From NCBI RefSeq assembly GCF_024362405.1, contig NZ_CP101454.1:124001-188000 (forward strand): a stretch of 64,000 nt of DNA, given 5' to 3'. Source of the DNA: Halorarius litoreus. Its GTDB lineage: Archaea; Halobacteriota; Halobacteria; Halobacteriales; Haloarculaceae. The translations under genes and the position numbers were made by a program. This document shows positions 43,551-52,163 of this stretch, piece after piece. Position 1 is the first letter of the stretch; every line of letters begins with the position of its first letter. A model generated the notes under the pieces. The model ran no database searches, was not told the DNA's origin, and saw only the letters and a program-made list of their open reading frames with translations.

Positions 43551-43901
43551 CAGCGTCGCTCACCACGTTTTCCTGCACGCTCCGAGCGTCTGCTTCCGCT
43601 CTCGCGTCCCTCCCGGCTGGGCAGGCGAGCCGCGCGAGCGCCGACGCACTCACCCGGTGCGCCGAGGCGCCGGAAGCCGCGTTGCGTCGAAGGGCCGTGA
43701 GCCGTGTGGCCCACCCCTCACGCACGACATCGGGTATCTACGCCGACCCCTCCGGGCCGCTTGTTCGCCCTTTCGTTCGTGTACCAACCCGGCCGTCAGA
43801 CCGCTCGTTGGCGGGCACCTCGTGTGGAGAAACCACCAGATAGCGACCGATTAACCTCGCGTACCAAACCGCCTATTGGTGGGGGGTACGTTCGGCATAC
43901 C
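43551..43901. other. GC-rich intergenic region with possible operator
   Basis: About 350 bases with no convincing gene. The left half has several short GC-rich inverted pairs (such as GGGCC/GGCCC around 43691-43711). The direct motif GTACCAA occurs at 43781 and again at 43861. An A/T-rich ATTAACCT (43850-43857) is a candidate TATA box for the gene at 43902. Confidence 0.45.
43863..43880. promoter_or_regulatory. Inverted repeat at the presumed transcription start of the 80-aa gene
   Basis: ACCAA (43863-43867) and TTGGT (43876-43880) are separated by 8 bases, with GTACC/GGTAC adding an outer pair. It lies 22-39 bp before the ATG, where a repressor could block transcription. This is inferred from position only. 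Confidence 0.35.
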
Positions 43902-44144
43902 ATGAGCGCGAGTACGGCCGCGTCGAACACCACCCTGACAGACAAACAGCAGCGCATCCTGAACTACCTCCGGGAGAAGGGTGCGACCAAGACCTACTTC
44001 AAGTCCCGACTCATCGGCGAGGCGCTGGACATGTCCGCGAAGGAGGTCGGCACCAACATGACCGCCATCTGTGAGGGGAGTTTCGACGTCGACGTCGAGA
44101 AGTGGGGCTACTCCTCGGGGACGACCTGGAAGGTCACGCTGTAG
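43902..44144 (+). CDS. DUF7123-like small protein
   Basis: An 80-aa protein resembling the haloarchaeal DUF7123 family. It reads as a small helical DNA-binding-like fold: LTDKQQRILNYLREKGATKTY followed by KSRLIGEALDMSAKEVGTNM, a helix-turn-helix-style pair, and a C-terminal strand SGTTWKVTL. A DNA-binding role is inferred. Its last 11 bp overlap the convergent regulator gene. Confidence 0.8.
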   Translation: MSASTAASNTTLTDKQQRILNYLREKGATKTYFKSRLIGEALDMSAKEVGTNMTAICEGSFDVDVEKWGYSSGTTWKVTL

Positions 44145-44742
44145 CGTCGTAAGAGACCAACTGGTCTGCGTCAGCGGCGAGCGACCGTGCGTCCTCGCCG
44201 AACGAGTCCGCGTACCGCACCACGAGCATCAGCAGTTTCTCCGGCTGTTCGATCCGATAGCCGTCGCCACGGGAGAGCAACCCCACCGACTCCAGTTCTG
44301 CGGCGTACTTGCTCACCGTGGGCTGTGAGACCCCCAGTTGCTCGGCGAGCGCCGACCCGGTCACCGACGGGTCGCGCAACAGCGCGACGAGCATCCCGCG
44401 GGGCGTGTCCCGCCGAAGGTAACCGAGCGCCCGCTTCTCGACGGCGGAGAACTGCCCTGCGGGGTAGTACCGGCGGTAGTCGCCATCCTTCTGTGACTCG
44501 ACCGCTTCGGCGCGTTCGAGCCGCTTGAGGTGGTGCTGGGCCTCGCCCGTCCCCAGCTTGAGGTCGTCACGGAGCTTCGAGAAGTGTGCCCCTGGCGTGG
44601 TCGAGAGGTAGCCGACGATGGCGTCACGGGCGTCGCTGTCGCCCGAATCGTCACGCGAGAGCCGCGCGAGCGAGGTCGCTGCCCCCACCGCGGCGAACCG
44701 TTTGAGCGTCGCGCGCTTGCTCTCGTCGACGCCATCGCTCAT
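44134..44742 (-). CDS. Tandem winged-helix transcriptional regulator
   Basis: A 202-aa protein with two winged helix-turn-helix domains, about residues 38-95 (IVGYLSTTPGAHFSKLRDDL, LGTGEAQHHLKRLERAEA) and 103-170 (LGYLRRDTPRGMLVALLRDP, TGSALAEQLGVSQPTVSKYA). No effector or membrane segment. Such double-HTH proteins are common in haloarchaea and usually repress or activate nearby genes. Target unknown. The C-terminal 11 bp overlap the DUF7123-like gene. Confidence 0.82.
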   Translation of the reverse strand: MSDGVDESKRATLKRFAAVGAATSLARLSRDDSGDSDARDAIVGYLSTTPGAHFSKLRDDLKLGTGEAQHHLKRLERAEAVESQKDGDYRRYYPAGQFSAVEKRALGYLRRDTPRGMLVALLRDPSVTGSALAEQLGVSQPTVSKYAAELESVGLLSRGDGYRIEQPEKLLMLVVRYADSFGEDARSLAADADQLVSYDATA

Positions 44743-44781
44743 TGCTTCTTCGTGGGAGATGCGCCGGTAAAACCGCTTCGC

Positions 44782-45915
44782 CTACTCGGTCTCCGGCTCG
44801 GCGTCGCCCGTTTCGAGCTCCTCGTCCATCTCGTCGATGACCTGGTTCGCGTTCTCGATGCCGGCGTCTTCGCCCTGTTTGATGGCCTGTGCCTCGGCCT
44901 CCATCTGTTCGACGTCCATCTCGGCCTCCTCGTCGATCTGCCCGAGGATCTCCTCGATGTCGTCGAGGCCGAGCATCTCGCGCGTCTCCTCGTCGAAGTC
45001 CATCGAGTCGAGGATGTCCTGGCTCTCCTTCACGTCGGAGCCAGTCATGTGCTTGCCGTAGCGGCCCACGAGCGAGGTGAGTTCCTGCGGCAGGATGAAC
45101 GTCGTCGACTCGCTGGCACCGATCTCCGCGAGCGTCTCCATCCCCTTGTCGATGACCGCCCGCTCGCCCATCGACTCGGCGGACTTCGCACGGAGGACGG
45201 TCGAGATGGCGTCACCCTGCGCTTCGAGGATCTGACTCTGCTTTTCACCCTGCGCGCGGATGATGTTCGACTGCTTGTCACCCTGTGCGCTTTCGACGGC
45301 CGAACGACGCTCACCCTGTGCCTCCAGAATCATGGCACGGCGACGGCGCTCGGCGGCCGTCTGCTGCTCCATCGCCTGCTGGACGTCCTGGCTCGGGTTG
45401 ACCTCGCGGACCTCGACCGACTCGACGCGGACCCCCCACTCGTCGGTGGGTTCGTCGAGCTCCTTCCGGATGCGCGCGTTGATCTCCTGGCGCTTGTTCA
45501 GCGTCTCGTCGAGTTCCATGTCGCCGAGTACCGCACGGAGCGTCGTCTGCGCCAGGTTCGACACCGCGCGCTTGTAGTCGTCGACCTCGAGGAACGCCTT
45601 CTTCGCGTCCATCACCTTGATGTAGACGACGGCGTCCGCGGTCACCGGCGAGTTGTCGCGGGTGATGGCCTCCTGCCGGGGCACGTCGAGCGTCTGCGTC
45701 CGCATGTCGAACGTGTAGGTGCGTGAGACGAACGGGAGGACGAAGTTGATACCAGGTTCGAGCAGGCGCTGGTACTCGCCGAACACCGTCAGCGCGCGTT
45801 TCTCGTACGCGTTGACTATCTCGACCGCCTTGTACACCGCCACGATGGCGATGAGGAGCACCACCAGCGCGATGACGGGGAGGACAATCGACCCGAGCTG
45901 CAGGGGGACGAACAT
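44782..45915 (-). CDS. SPFH/stomatin-family membrane protein
   Basis: A 377-aa protein with one N-terminal membrane helix (residues 8-29), then a Band 7/SPFH domain (about 30-190, with KRALTVFGEYQRLLEPGINF and AVLGDMELDETLNKRQEIN), a coiled coil (195-255, EQQTAAERRRRAMILEAQGE) and a long acidic tail from 295. Stomatins form membrane scaffolds that regulate channels and proteases. The NfeD partner follows the usual pairing but is 53 bp upstream in transcription; this gene has its own TATA element (45938-45946). Confidence 0.93.
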   Translation of the reverse strand: MFVPLQLGSIVLPVIALVVLLIAIVAVYKAVEIVNAYEKRALTVFGEYQRLLEPGINFVLPFVSRTYTFDMRTQTLDVPRQEAITRDNSPVTADAVVYIKVMDAKKAFLEVDDYKRAVSNLAQTTLRAVLGDMELDETLNKRQEINARIRKELDEPTDEWGVRVESVEVREVNPSQDVQQAMEQQTAAERRRRAMILEAQGERRSAVESAQGDKQSNIIRAQGEKQSQILEAQGDAISTVLRAKSAESMGERAVIDKGMETLAEIGASESTTFILPQELTSLVGRYGKHMTGSDVKESQDILDSMDFDEETREMLGLDDIEEILGQIDEEAEMDVEQMEAEAQAIKQGEDAGIENANQVIDEMDEELETGDAEPETE

Positions 45916-45937
45916 AGCAGACCTTAGGCTAAGATGA

Positions 45938-45946
45938 CAATAAGGG
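45938..45946 (-). promoter_or_regulatory. TATA-like promoter of the SPFH gene
   Basis: CCCTTATTG on the minus strand, 23-31 bp before the ATG at 45915. It shows that the SPFH gene can be transcribed apart from the NfeD gene just upstream. Confidence 0.6.
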
Positions 45947-45968
45947 TTCCCCCGCAGTCGGCGCCTTC

Positions 45969-46520
45969 TCAGGCGGCTTCGGTCTCTTCGTCGTCACGTT
46001 GGAGCTGTCGCCGGCCGCGCTCGAGTTCGCGGTCGATGTCGTCGACGCCCGACAGCGACGCGACGGTCAGCACGTTCCCGCCGCCGGGGTCGATGACGAT
46101 GACCTCCGTCCCCACCTCGATGTCCCCGTCCATGCTCCGGGCGCGGTAGTAGGGGTTGAAGCCACCGTTGTCGAGTTTCACCTCGCCACCGTCGCGGCTC
46201 ACTCGCTCGGTGACGCGGCCGGTCTGCCCGCGCAGTGAGTCGGAGTCACTGGTCTGCCCGCCGGAGACGCGGTTCCGAACCCCGAGGTCGCGGTAGAACC
46301 GGAACGTCGCCGCCCCCGCGAGCAGGACGACGAGCGCGAGCACCAGCGGAGTGAAGGCGCCGAGTATCCCACCGAGGGCGAGTCCGACGGCCCCGGCGAC
46401 GAGCAGGGCGACGCCGATGACGATGAAGTGTGCACCGGGTGCCAGCGCCTCGGCGACGACGAGCCCAGTCCCGGCTAACAGGAGGATAAGCGAGAGCGGA
46501 ACGCCTAGGACCTCGACCAT
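45969..46520 (-). CDS. NfeD-family membrane protein
   Basis: A 183-aa protein with three or four hydrophobic N-terminal segments (residues 8-90) and a soluble OB-fold C-terminus (about 105-165: GRVTERVSRDGGEVKLDNGG ... VIVIDPGGGNVLTVASL). NfeD proteins pair with stomatins, and this one lies next to an SPFH gene on the same strand. They help assemble membrane rafts and tune proteases in other archaea. The acidic haloarchaeal tail ends the chain. Confidence 0.9.
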   Translation of the reverse strand: MVEVLGVPLSLILLLAGTGLVVAEALAPGAHFIVIGVALLVAGAVGLALGGILGAFTPLVLALVVLLAGAATFRFYRDLGVRNRVSGGQTSDSDSLRGQTGRVTERVSRDGGEVKLDNGGFNPYYRARSMDGDIEVGTEVIVIDPGGGNVLTVASLSGVDDIDRELERGRRQLQRDDEETEAA

Positions 46521-46566
46521 AGCCTGTCTAGGGTCGCCCCCGTCCTAAGGGTTCGGCCTCCAGCCG

Positions 46567-46755
46567 TCAGAGCAGAAACTGCGCCAGCACCGCGAGCGTC
46601 GCGACTGCACCGAGCAGCACGAACGCGGTGTGTTCGAGCGACGGCGAGCCCGGTTCGAGCGTCCGGTCCTCGGGTCCCGTCCACGACTCCCCCTCGGTGG
46701 CGACGTGGAGCGCGCCCTTCGGCGCGTCGTCGTCCGGTTTCGATGAGTCGGTCAC
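46567..46755 (-). CDS. Small protein with C-terminal membrane anchor
   Basis: A 62-aa protein. The first 40 residues are polar and acidic, and the last 20 (HTAFVLLGAVATLAVLAQFL) form a membrane helix. It starts with GTG at 46755, about 24-33 bp after a TATA-like GGATTTATCC (46779-46788), so it is leaderless. It resembles small haloarchaeal families with the motif EPGSPSLEH before the anchor, but no function is known. It lies upstream of the NfeD-SPFH pair on the same strand and could belong to it. Confidence 0.7.
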   Translation of the reverse strand: MTDSSKPDDDAPKGALHVATEGESWTGPEDRTLEPGSPSLEHTAFVLLGAVATLAVLAQFLL

Positions 46756-46778
46756 ACCCGAACTAGTCGCCGAGCGGG

Positions 46779-46788
46779 GATAAATCCT
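46779..46788 (-). promoter_or_regulatory. TATA-like promoter of the anchored small protein
   Basis: GGATTTATCC on the minus strand, 24-33 bp before the GTG at 46755. Confidence 0.6.
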
Positions 46789-46836
46789 CCCCGCCGAAAG
46801 GGGTAAGCATCCTTACTGCCTCTCTGTGGCAGGATA

Positions 46837-47340
46837 ATGACCAGATTGACACTGCGGCTGGCGGTCGGGCTGCTCGCAGCACTGGTGGTGCTGTCGGCGA
46901 GCCCAGCGCTCGGGGCGCAGTCGGAAGGGGTGGACGGGGCAGTCGACCTCGACGCGATGGTCGAGCTGTACAACGCGAACCTCGGCGACGCACCGGGCAT
47001 CGCGAAGGGCGAACTCGCGGGCAAGACGGTCGAGCTCCGCGTGGGCAGCGGCTCGACCGTCGCCACGTCGAGTACGGGCACAGTCTACCACTTCACGACG
47101 AACGACGAGGGGGAGATCACAGACTACGGCGACGCTGCGGGGGATTCGCCGAACGTCCGCGTGCTGACGAGCGAGGCGGCGATGGACCGCATCCTCGCGA
47201 GCGAGGACCCGGCAGCCGCGTTCGATGCGGCCTACGAGAACGGCGACATCACGGTGAGCGGCGTGACGCTCACCGACTCCATCCGTATCGAACTGGTGAA
47301 GTTCGGCGTCTGGCTCGGAAAACTGTTCGGCGTGCTCTGA
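46837..47340 (+). CDS. Secreted hypothetical protein
   Basis: A 167-aa protein with a clear signal peptide (LRLAVGLLAALVVLSASPALGAQ, cleavage likely near residue 27) and a hydrophilic mature part. The segment VELRVGSGSTVATSSTGTV and the central ITDYGDAAGDSPNVRVLTSE suggest beta-strands, and the C-terminus has an amphipathic helix (ELVKFGVWLGKLFGVL). No family recognised. It is divergent from the anchored small protein and converges on metG. Confidence 0.75.
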   Translation: MTRLTLRLAVGLLAALVVLSASPALGAQSEGVDGAVDLDAMVELYNANLGDAPGIAKGELAGKTVELRVGSGSTVATSSTGTVYHFTTNDEGEITDYGDAAGDSPNVRVLTSEAAMDRILASEDPAAAFDAAYENGDITVSGVTLTDSIRIELVKFGVWLGKLFGVL

Positions 47341-47355
47341 GTCGCTTCGAGTCGC

Positions 47356-49455
47356 TTACTGCACTTTCGTTCCGGGGACGGCGTCGTCGTACGTCGTGAG
47401 CAGGTCTGCGGCCTCACCGGCTGCGAGCAGCATCCCGTTCGACTCCACGCCGAACAGTTCGGCCTTCTCGAGGTTGGCGACGACGACGATGCGCTTGCCG
47501 ACCAGGTCCTCGAGGTCGTGGAGCTGTTTGATGCCGGCGACGATCTGGCGCGTCTCGACGCCGATGTCGACCTCCAGTTTCGCGAGCTTGTCCGCGCCGT
47601 CGATTCCCTCCGCTGAGAGAATCTCGCCGACTCGGATGTCGAGGCTCTGGAAGTCGTCGAAGCTGATTCGGTCCTCGGTGAGTGGTTCGAGGTCGTCGGT
47701 CACGGCCGCCCCGTCGTCCTCGTCGGAGTCGTCACTTTCGCTTTCGTCCCCGGTCGCAGCGGCGACCCGCTCCTCGAGCTGGGCGTTCAGTTCGGCGACG
47801 CGGTCGTCCTCGATGCGCTCGAACAGCTCGTCGGGCTCACCGAACGTCGCGGGCGGGGCGTCGAGCGCCGCGTCGAGGCCGACCTCGTGGACGTTCGACG
47901 GCTCGCCGAGCTGCGTCCAGAGCGCCTCGGCCTTCCCGGGGAGGACAGGCTCCATGAGGACCGCACACGCCTTCGCGAGCTGGACGCAGTCGCGGATGAC
48001 CTGCGCGGCGCGCTCGGGCTCGTCGTCCGTGAGCTTCCACGGCTCGTTGTGTTGGATGTACTCGTTGCCGAACTTCGCCAGCTCGATGGGGGCCTGCCCG
48101 AGCCCACGGACCGAGTAGTCGTTGACGGCGTCGTTGACGGCGTCGATAGCCGACTTGATCTCGGCGTCGACCTCCTCGCTCACGTCGGCGTCGGGCGTGC
48201 CGTCGTAGTTCCGTTCGGCGAACAGCAGCGACCGGTAGACGAAGTTGCCGAGCGTGCCGACGAGGTCGTTGTTCACGCGCTCCTGAAGGGCGTCCCACGA
48301 GAAGTTCACGTCCGCGGTGAACTCGCTGCCCGTGATGATCTGGTACCGGAAGAGGTCGGGGTCGAAGCCGGCGTCCAGATAGTCGTCGGCCCAGACCGCC
48401 CGGTTCCGGGAGGTGGAGAACGCTTCGCCCGCGAGGTTGACGAACCCGCAGGCCATGACGGCGCGCGGCTCGTTGAAGTCCGCTCCCCGTAGCATGGCGG
48501 GCCAGAACACGGTGTGGTGCTGGATGATGTCCTGCCCGATGATGTGGACGATCTCCCCGCCGTCCGGTTCGTCGGCGGTGCCGTGGTTCTTCCAGACGCG
48601 CTCCCAGTCGTACTCGTCGGCGCCGACGCGCTCCGAGTACTGTTTCGTGGAGGCCGCGTACTCGATGGGCGCGTCGACCCAGACGTACAGCACGAGGTCC
48701 TCGGCGCCCTCACCCGGATAGTCGATGCCCCAGTCCATATCTCGGGTGATACACCAGTCCTGGAGTTCGCCCTCGATCCACTCGCGGGGCTGGTTCCGGG
48801 CGTTCGCGGTGCCCTCCAGGCGGTCGATGAAGTCCTGGAGATACGCCTGGAAGTCCGAGACGCGGAAGAACTTGTGCGTCCGGTCGCGGTACTCCGCGGG
48901 GTTGCCGGTGATGGCGCTCACGGGGTCCTCGACCTCGCCGGGTTCGAGGTGGCGGCCGCAGCCCTCGTCACACTCGTCGCCGCGGGCGCGTTCGCCGCAG
49001 TACGGACACGTCCCCTCCACGTAGCGGTCGGGCAGCGGCGTGTCGGCCTCCGGGTCCCACGCCACCTTGATCTCCTTCTCGTAGATGTGGCCGCCCTCGT
49101 CGAGTTTCCGGACGATGTCCTGCGTGAGTTCGGTGTTCGTCTCGTCGTCGGTGTGGCCGTAGTTGTCGAACGCGACGTTGAACTTCGGGAAGGTGGCCTC
49201 GTACTGCTCGTGGTACGAGAGCGCGAACTCCTCGGGGGAGACGCCCTGCTTGTCGGCGTTGACCGCGATGGGCGTCCCGTGCATGTCGGAGCCGCAGACG
49301 AACGCCGTCTGCTGGCCGACTTTTTCGAGGGCGCGCGAGAGCGCGTCGCCGCTCACGTACGTCCGCAGGTGGCCGACGTGGAGGTCGCCGTTGGCGTACG
49401 GCAACCCACACGTCACCACCGCGGGCTCGTCGGTCGGAAAGTCGTCGTGGCTCAT
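47356..49455 (-). CDS. metG: Methionyl-tRNA synthetase
   Basis: A 699-aa class I synthetase. The HIGH-type motif is LPYANGDLHVGHLR (near 18-31). The KMSKS loop reads FSTSRN (near 340), an archaeal variant. The zinc-binding knuckle CPYCGERARGDECDEGCGRH lies in the connective domain. The C-terminal 110 residues form an OB-fold tRNA-binding domain (FQSLDIRVGEILSAEG), joined by an acidic linker. It charges tRNA with Met for initiation and elongation. TATA-like GTTTAGTCC is about 30 bp upstream. Confidence 0.98.
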   Translation of the reverse strand: MSHDDFPTDEPAVVTCGLPYANGDLHVGHLRTYVSGDALSRALEKVGQQTAFVCGSDMHGTPIAVNADKQGVSPEEFALSYHEQYEATFPKFNVAFDNYGHTDDETNTELTQDIVRKLDEGGHIYEKEIKVAWDPEADTPLPDRYVEGTCPYCGERARGDECDEGCGRHLEPGEVEDPVSAITGNPAEYRDRTHKFFRVSDFQAYLQDFIDRLEGTANARNQPREWIEGELQDWCITRDMDWGIDYPGEGAEDLVLYVWVDAPIEYAASTKQYSERVGADEYDWERVWKNHGTADEPDGGEIVHIIGQDIIQHHTVFWPAMLRGADFNEPRAVMACGFVNLAGEAFSTSRNRAVWADDYLDAGFDPDLFRYQIITGSEFTADVNFSWDALQERVNNDLVGTLGNFVYRSLLFAERNYDGTPDADVSEEVDAEIKSAIDAVNDAVNDYSVRGLGQAPIELAKFGNEYIQHNEPWKLTDDEPERAAQVIRDCVQLAKACAVLMEPVLPGKAEALWTQLGEPSNVHEVGLDAALDAPPATFGEPDELFERIEDDRVAELNAQLEERVAAATGDESESDDSDEDDGAAVTDDLEPLTEDRISFDDFQSLDIRVGEILSAEGIDGADKLAKLEVDIGVETRQIVAGIKQLHDLEDLVGKRIVVVANLEKAELFGVESNGMLLAAGEAADLLTTYDDAVPGTKVQ

Positions 49456-49701
49456 GGCTGTGCATCCTCGTGGCGGGGACTAAACCCCGCTGGTTTCTTC
49501 GTGGACATTCGTCTCTGGGGTAGCTGGTTTCGGACGATGCGGGGAGAACGCGCGTGGTTTCACGCCCGGGCAGGGCCGTATGAGGGCGACCCCGGGCGGT
49601 CCACCGGCGCAGCGACGGCTACGGACGCATCGAGAAACGAGGCCGTGCTGCGAGAGTCACAGCGCGAGGAACGAGACGCGAGCAGAAAAGCGCGACGGTG
49701 G

Positions 49702-50391
49702 TCAGTCCTTGACTTCGACGCCACCGAAGGCCACGAACCCGTCGACGACGAGGTCGACGCTTTCGTGGGTGCGCTCCTGGCGGAGCCGGCTGTCCTCCGC
49801 GGCCCCGAGGACGGGCAGGACGTCGAACCGGACGTTCCAGTCGCGGGGCGCGATGATCTCGACGGCACCGAACATCGCCACCGCGTTCACGCGGATGGGG
49901 GTCTCGGGGTCCACGGGTTTCACGTCACGCAGGTCGAGGGTGACGCCACCGAACGCCGCGACGGCGTCAGCACCGCGGAACGACGGGGACGTCGCGCGCT
50001 TCTCGTTGCCGCCGAACACGGCGTAGGCGTTCATGAAGCTCTCGTCAGAGACCGGGGCCCCGCGCCGGGTCTTGTAGGCGCCGGCGATGAGCGAGACGCC
50101 GAAGACGATGACGACGAGCGGCCAGAACGCGAACACCTGGTCCCAGGTGGCGTAGCCGAGGGTCACCGCCTGGGCCGCGCTCGCGCCGATGATGAGCAGG
50201 AGGGGCCCGAACACGTTGCGGAACCCACTGGTGACGAGCGCCCACGCGCCGATGATGACGAACAGCGACGGGGCGTACCGGAGGAGGCGGCCGGCGTCGT
50301 ACACGCCGGTCGTGCTGGCGAGCAGGCCGACGCCGACGAGGAGGACGGCGAGGCCGACGAGCAGGCTGTTGGGGATACGTCTGTAGTCCAT
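49702..50391 (-). CDS. LiaF-like membrane protein
   Basis: A 229-aa protein with four N-terminal membrane helices (residues 10-108, DUF5668-like layout) and a soluble C-terminal part (about 120-229) with repeated short beta-strands such as AYAVFGGNEK, VAAFGGVTLDLR and AVAMFGAVEIIAP. This is the signature of LiaF/cell-wall-active-response C-terminal domains, a beta-helix-like stack. In Firmicutes LiaF controls envelope-stress sensors; here the role is likely membrane-stress related but unproven. TATA-like GTTTATCCC is about 30 bp upstream. Confidence 0.88.
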   Translation of the reverse strand: MDYRRIPNSLLVGLAVLLVGVGLLASTTGVYDAGRLLRYAPSLFVIIGAWALVTSGFRNVFGPLLLIIGASAAQAVTLGYATWDQVFAFWPLVVIVFGVSLIAGAYKTRRGAPVSDESFMNAYAVFGGNEKRATSPSFRGADAVAAFGGVTLDLRDVKPVDPETPIRVNAVAMFGAVEIIAPRDWNVRFDVLPVLGAAEDSRLRQERTHESVDLVVDGFVAFGGVEVKD

Positions 50392-50460
50392 GGCGTAGAT
50401 ACGACGAGAGTGGGGATAAACCAGCAGTGAGAGTCCCTCGCAGTGGGATTCGGGCGCGGT

Positions 50461-51009
50461 TCAGAAGATGCTCGCACCGATGCCGAACAGGCCGAGGGTG
50501 ACGAGCAGGCGGCCGACGCTCCCGGCGAACGTCGCCGCGGCGAACTTCAGGTAGTCCTCCTCGAGGACCGAGAACGCGTAGATGGAGAGCGTGTCGGGGA
50601 AGAAGGGAACCGAGAGCGCCATCGCGAGCCCGATGTAGCCGTAGTTGCGGGCGAGGTCGACCGTCTTCCGCTCGGAGTAGGCGACGATGTCGACGGGCGA
50701 GCGGCGCAGAAGTTTGATGACCGGGCCGGATTCCTTCACCCCGTGGCCGATAGCGAACGCGAAGACGGAGCCGGCGGCCTTCCCGAGCCCCGAGACGACG
50801 ATGACGATGGTCAACTCGACGGCCCGCGGCAGCCCGAGGTGGAGGTTCGGGAACAGGACGACCTCGCTCGGGAGCGGGAGGATGAACGCGATGAGAAACG
50901 AGTAGATGGCGATGATGACGAGCCCCAGCGGGCCCGTCGCGGTGCGGACGAGTTCCTCGAGGACGTGGTAGTCCGGCCACGAGAACAGGGCGACCTCGAG
51001 CGGCGTCAC
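50461..51009 (-). CDS. VTT-domain (YqaA/DedA-like) membrane protein
   Basis: A 182-aa membrane protein with the VTT/SNARE-associated fold: a re-entrant segment IAFILPLPSEVVLFP (near 40-54, the conserved P-S-E), Gly-rich SGLGKAAGSVFAFAIGHGV and a later SVPFFPDTLSIYAFSV with the second re-entrant loop. Relatives move lipids or maintain membrane integrity. Its start is a GTG at 51009, with a TATA-like CCTTACC about 28 bp upstream. The upstream neighbour is mfnA on the same strand. Confidence 0.87.
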   Translation of the reverse strand: MTPLEVALFSWPDYHVLEELVRTATGPLGLVIIAIYSFLIAFILPLPSEVVLFPNLHLGLPRAVELTIVIVVSGLGKAAGSVFAFAIGHGVKESGPVIKLLRRSPVDIVAYSERKTVDLARNYGYIGLAMALSVPFFPDTLSIYAFSVLEEDYLKFAAATFAGSVGRLLVTLGLFGIGASIF

Positions 51010-51051
51010 TACCTGTGCGGAAGGGGGGCGCTCTGGTAAGGCTACCGGCTT

Positions 51052-52104
51052 CTACCGGAGCCGGTCGACGTCCGCGAGGAACCCGCGGAGCGTCTCGCGA
51101 GTGACGTGCGGCATCATCACGATACGGGCCTCTCCCGCCTCCGTGGGCGAGATACGCCAGCCCTCCTCGCGCAGCGCGGCGATAGTCTCGGGCGCGAGGT
51201 CCATCGCCACGATGGGGAGCGTCGGGTCCACGTGGTCGATGTCGCGGGTGTGGAGTTCCGCGGCGAGCCAGTCGGCGTTGGACTGACTCGTCTCGTACTG
51301 CTCGCGGTAGCCGTCGGGCCACAGTTCGTTCATGACCGCGGCGGCGCTCGCCACACCGGCCCCCGAGCGCGTTCCGGTGAGCGTCACCTGCGAGGTAGAT
51401 TCGAGGTACGGCGTGTCGATGGAGAGCTCGTCGAGCAGTTCTGGGCCGCGCGCGAGCAGCCCACCGGCGGGAACGGCGGCCTGCCCCATCTTGTGCGGGT
51501 CGATGGTCATCGTGTCGATGTCCGCGTCCGAGAAGTCCCACTCGTGGTGAGTGAAGGGGAGGACGAACCCGCCCCACGCGGCGTCGACGTGCATCAGCGC
51601 GTCGACCTCCTTGGCCATCCGCGCCAAGCGAGGGATGGGGTCGACGCGACCGTACTCGGTCGTGCCGGCGATACCGACGACGAGCACGGTGTCCTCGTCG
51701 ATGAGTTCGGCGACGCCATCGAGGTTCGCGGTGTAGTCGTCGAGCGGCGCGACACGCATCTCCACGCCGAGCACGTCGGCGGCCTTGTGGAACGAGAAGT
51801 GCGCGGACGCCGGCGCGACGAAGTTCGGGTTGCGGGTCGACTTGCGGTTCCGGCCGATGCGGACCGCCTGGATGTTGGCCTCGGTTCCCCCGGAGGAGAT
51901 GTAGCCCGCGGCGTCCTCGAGCCCGGCGATCTCGCCGAGTTTGGCGACCGCCTGCCGTTCGAGCTTGGCGACGGTCTCGTACGTCCCCGGGTCGCCGGGA
52001 TTGGTCGCGAGGAACCGCTCTGCGGCCTCCCTGGCGACGGGATGCGGCTTCGTACACATCGAGGAGAGGACGCGGGAGAAGTCCTGAGGGGTGGCCCGCT
52101 GCAT
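51052..52104 (-). CDS. mfnA: Pyridoxal-dependent L-tyrosine/L-aspartate decarboxylase (MfnA)
   Basis: A 350-aa PLP enzyme of the group II decarboxylase type. The PLP lysine is in [16 protein letters not shown] (near 225). The sequence also has [12 protein letters not shown] (cofactor loop), HVDAAWGG (Asp for the PLP ring) and the N-terminal SMCTKPHP. In haloarchaea MfnA supplies beta-alanine for coenzyme A by decarboxylating aspartate; methanogen MfnA makes tyramine. Which substrate applies here is inferred from the lineage. TATA-like CGTATAAACC lies about 30 bp upstream. Confidence 0.94.
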   Translation of the reverse strand: MQRATPQDFSRVLSSMCTKPHPVAREAAERFLATNPGDPGTYETVAKLERQAVAKLGEIAGLEDAAGYISSGGTEANIQAVRIGRNRKSTRNPNFVAPASAHFSFHKAADVLGVEMRVAPLDDYTANLDGVAELIDEDTVLVVGIAGTTEYGRVDPIPRLARMAKEVDALMHVDAAWGGFVLPFTHHEWDFSDADIDTMTIDPHKMGQAAVPAGGLLARGPELLDELSIDTPYLESTSQVTLTGTRSGAGVASAAAVMNELWPDGYREQYETSQSNADWLAAELHTRDIDHVDPTLPIVAMDLAPETIAALREEGWRISPTEAGEARIVMMPHVTRETLRGFLADVDRLR

Positions 52105-52163
52105 CTACCCTCAGATTGGGGCTCTCGGGTTTATACGTTGCGCACTCTGAAACCGGGGCGTTA

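Noticed and set aside
50045..52057. 670-aa minus-strand frame spanning several membrane and mfnA genes
   Set aside because: It is extremely Arg-rich and runs across gene boundaries that are supported by real families in another frame.
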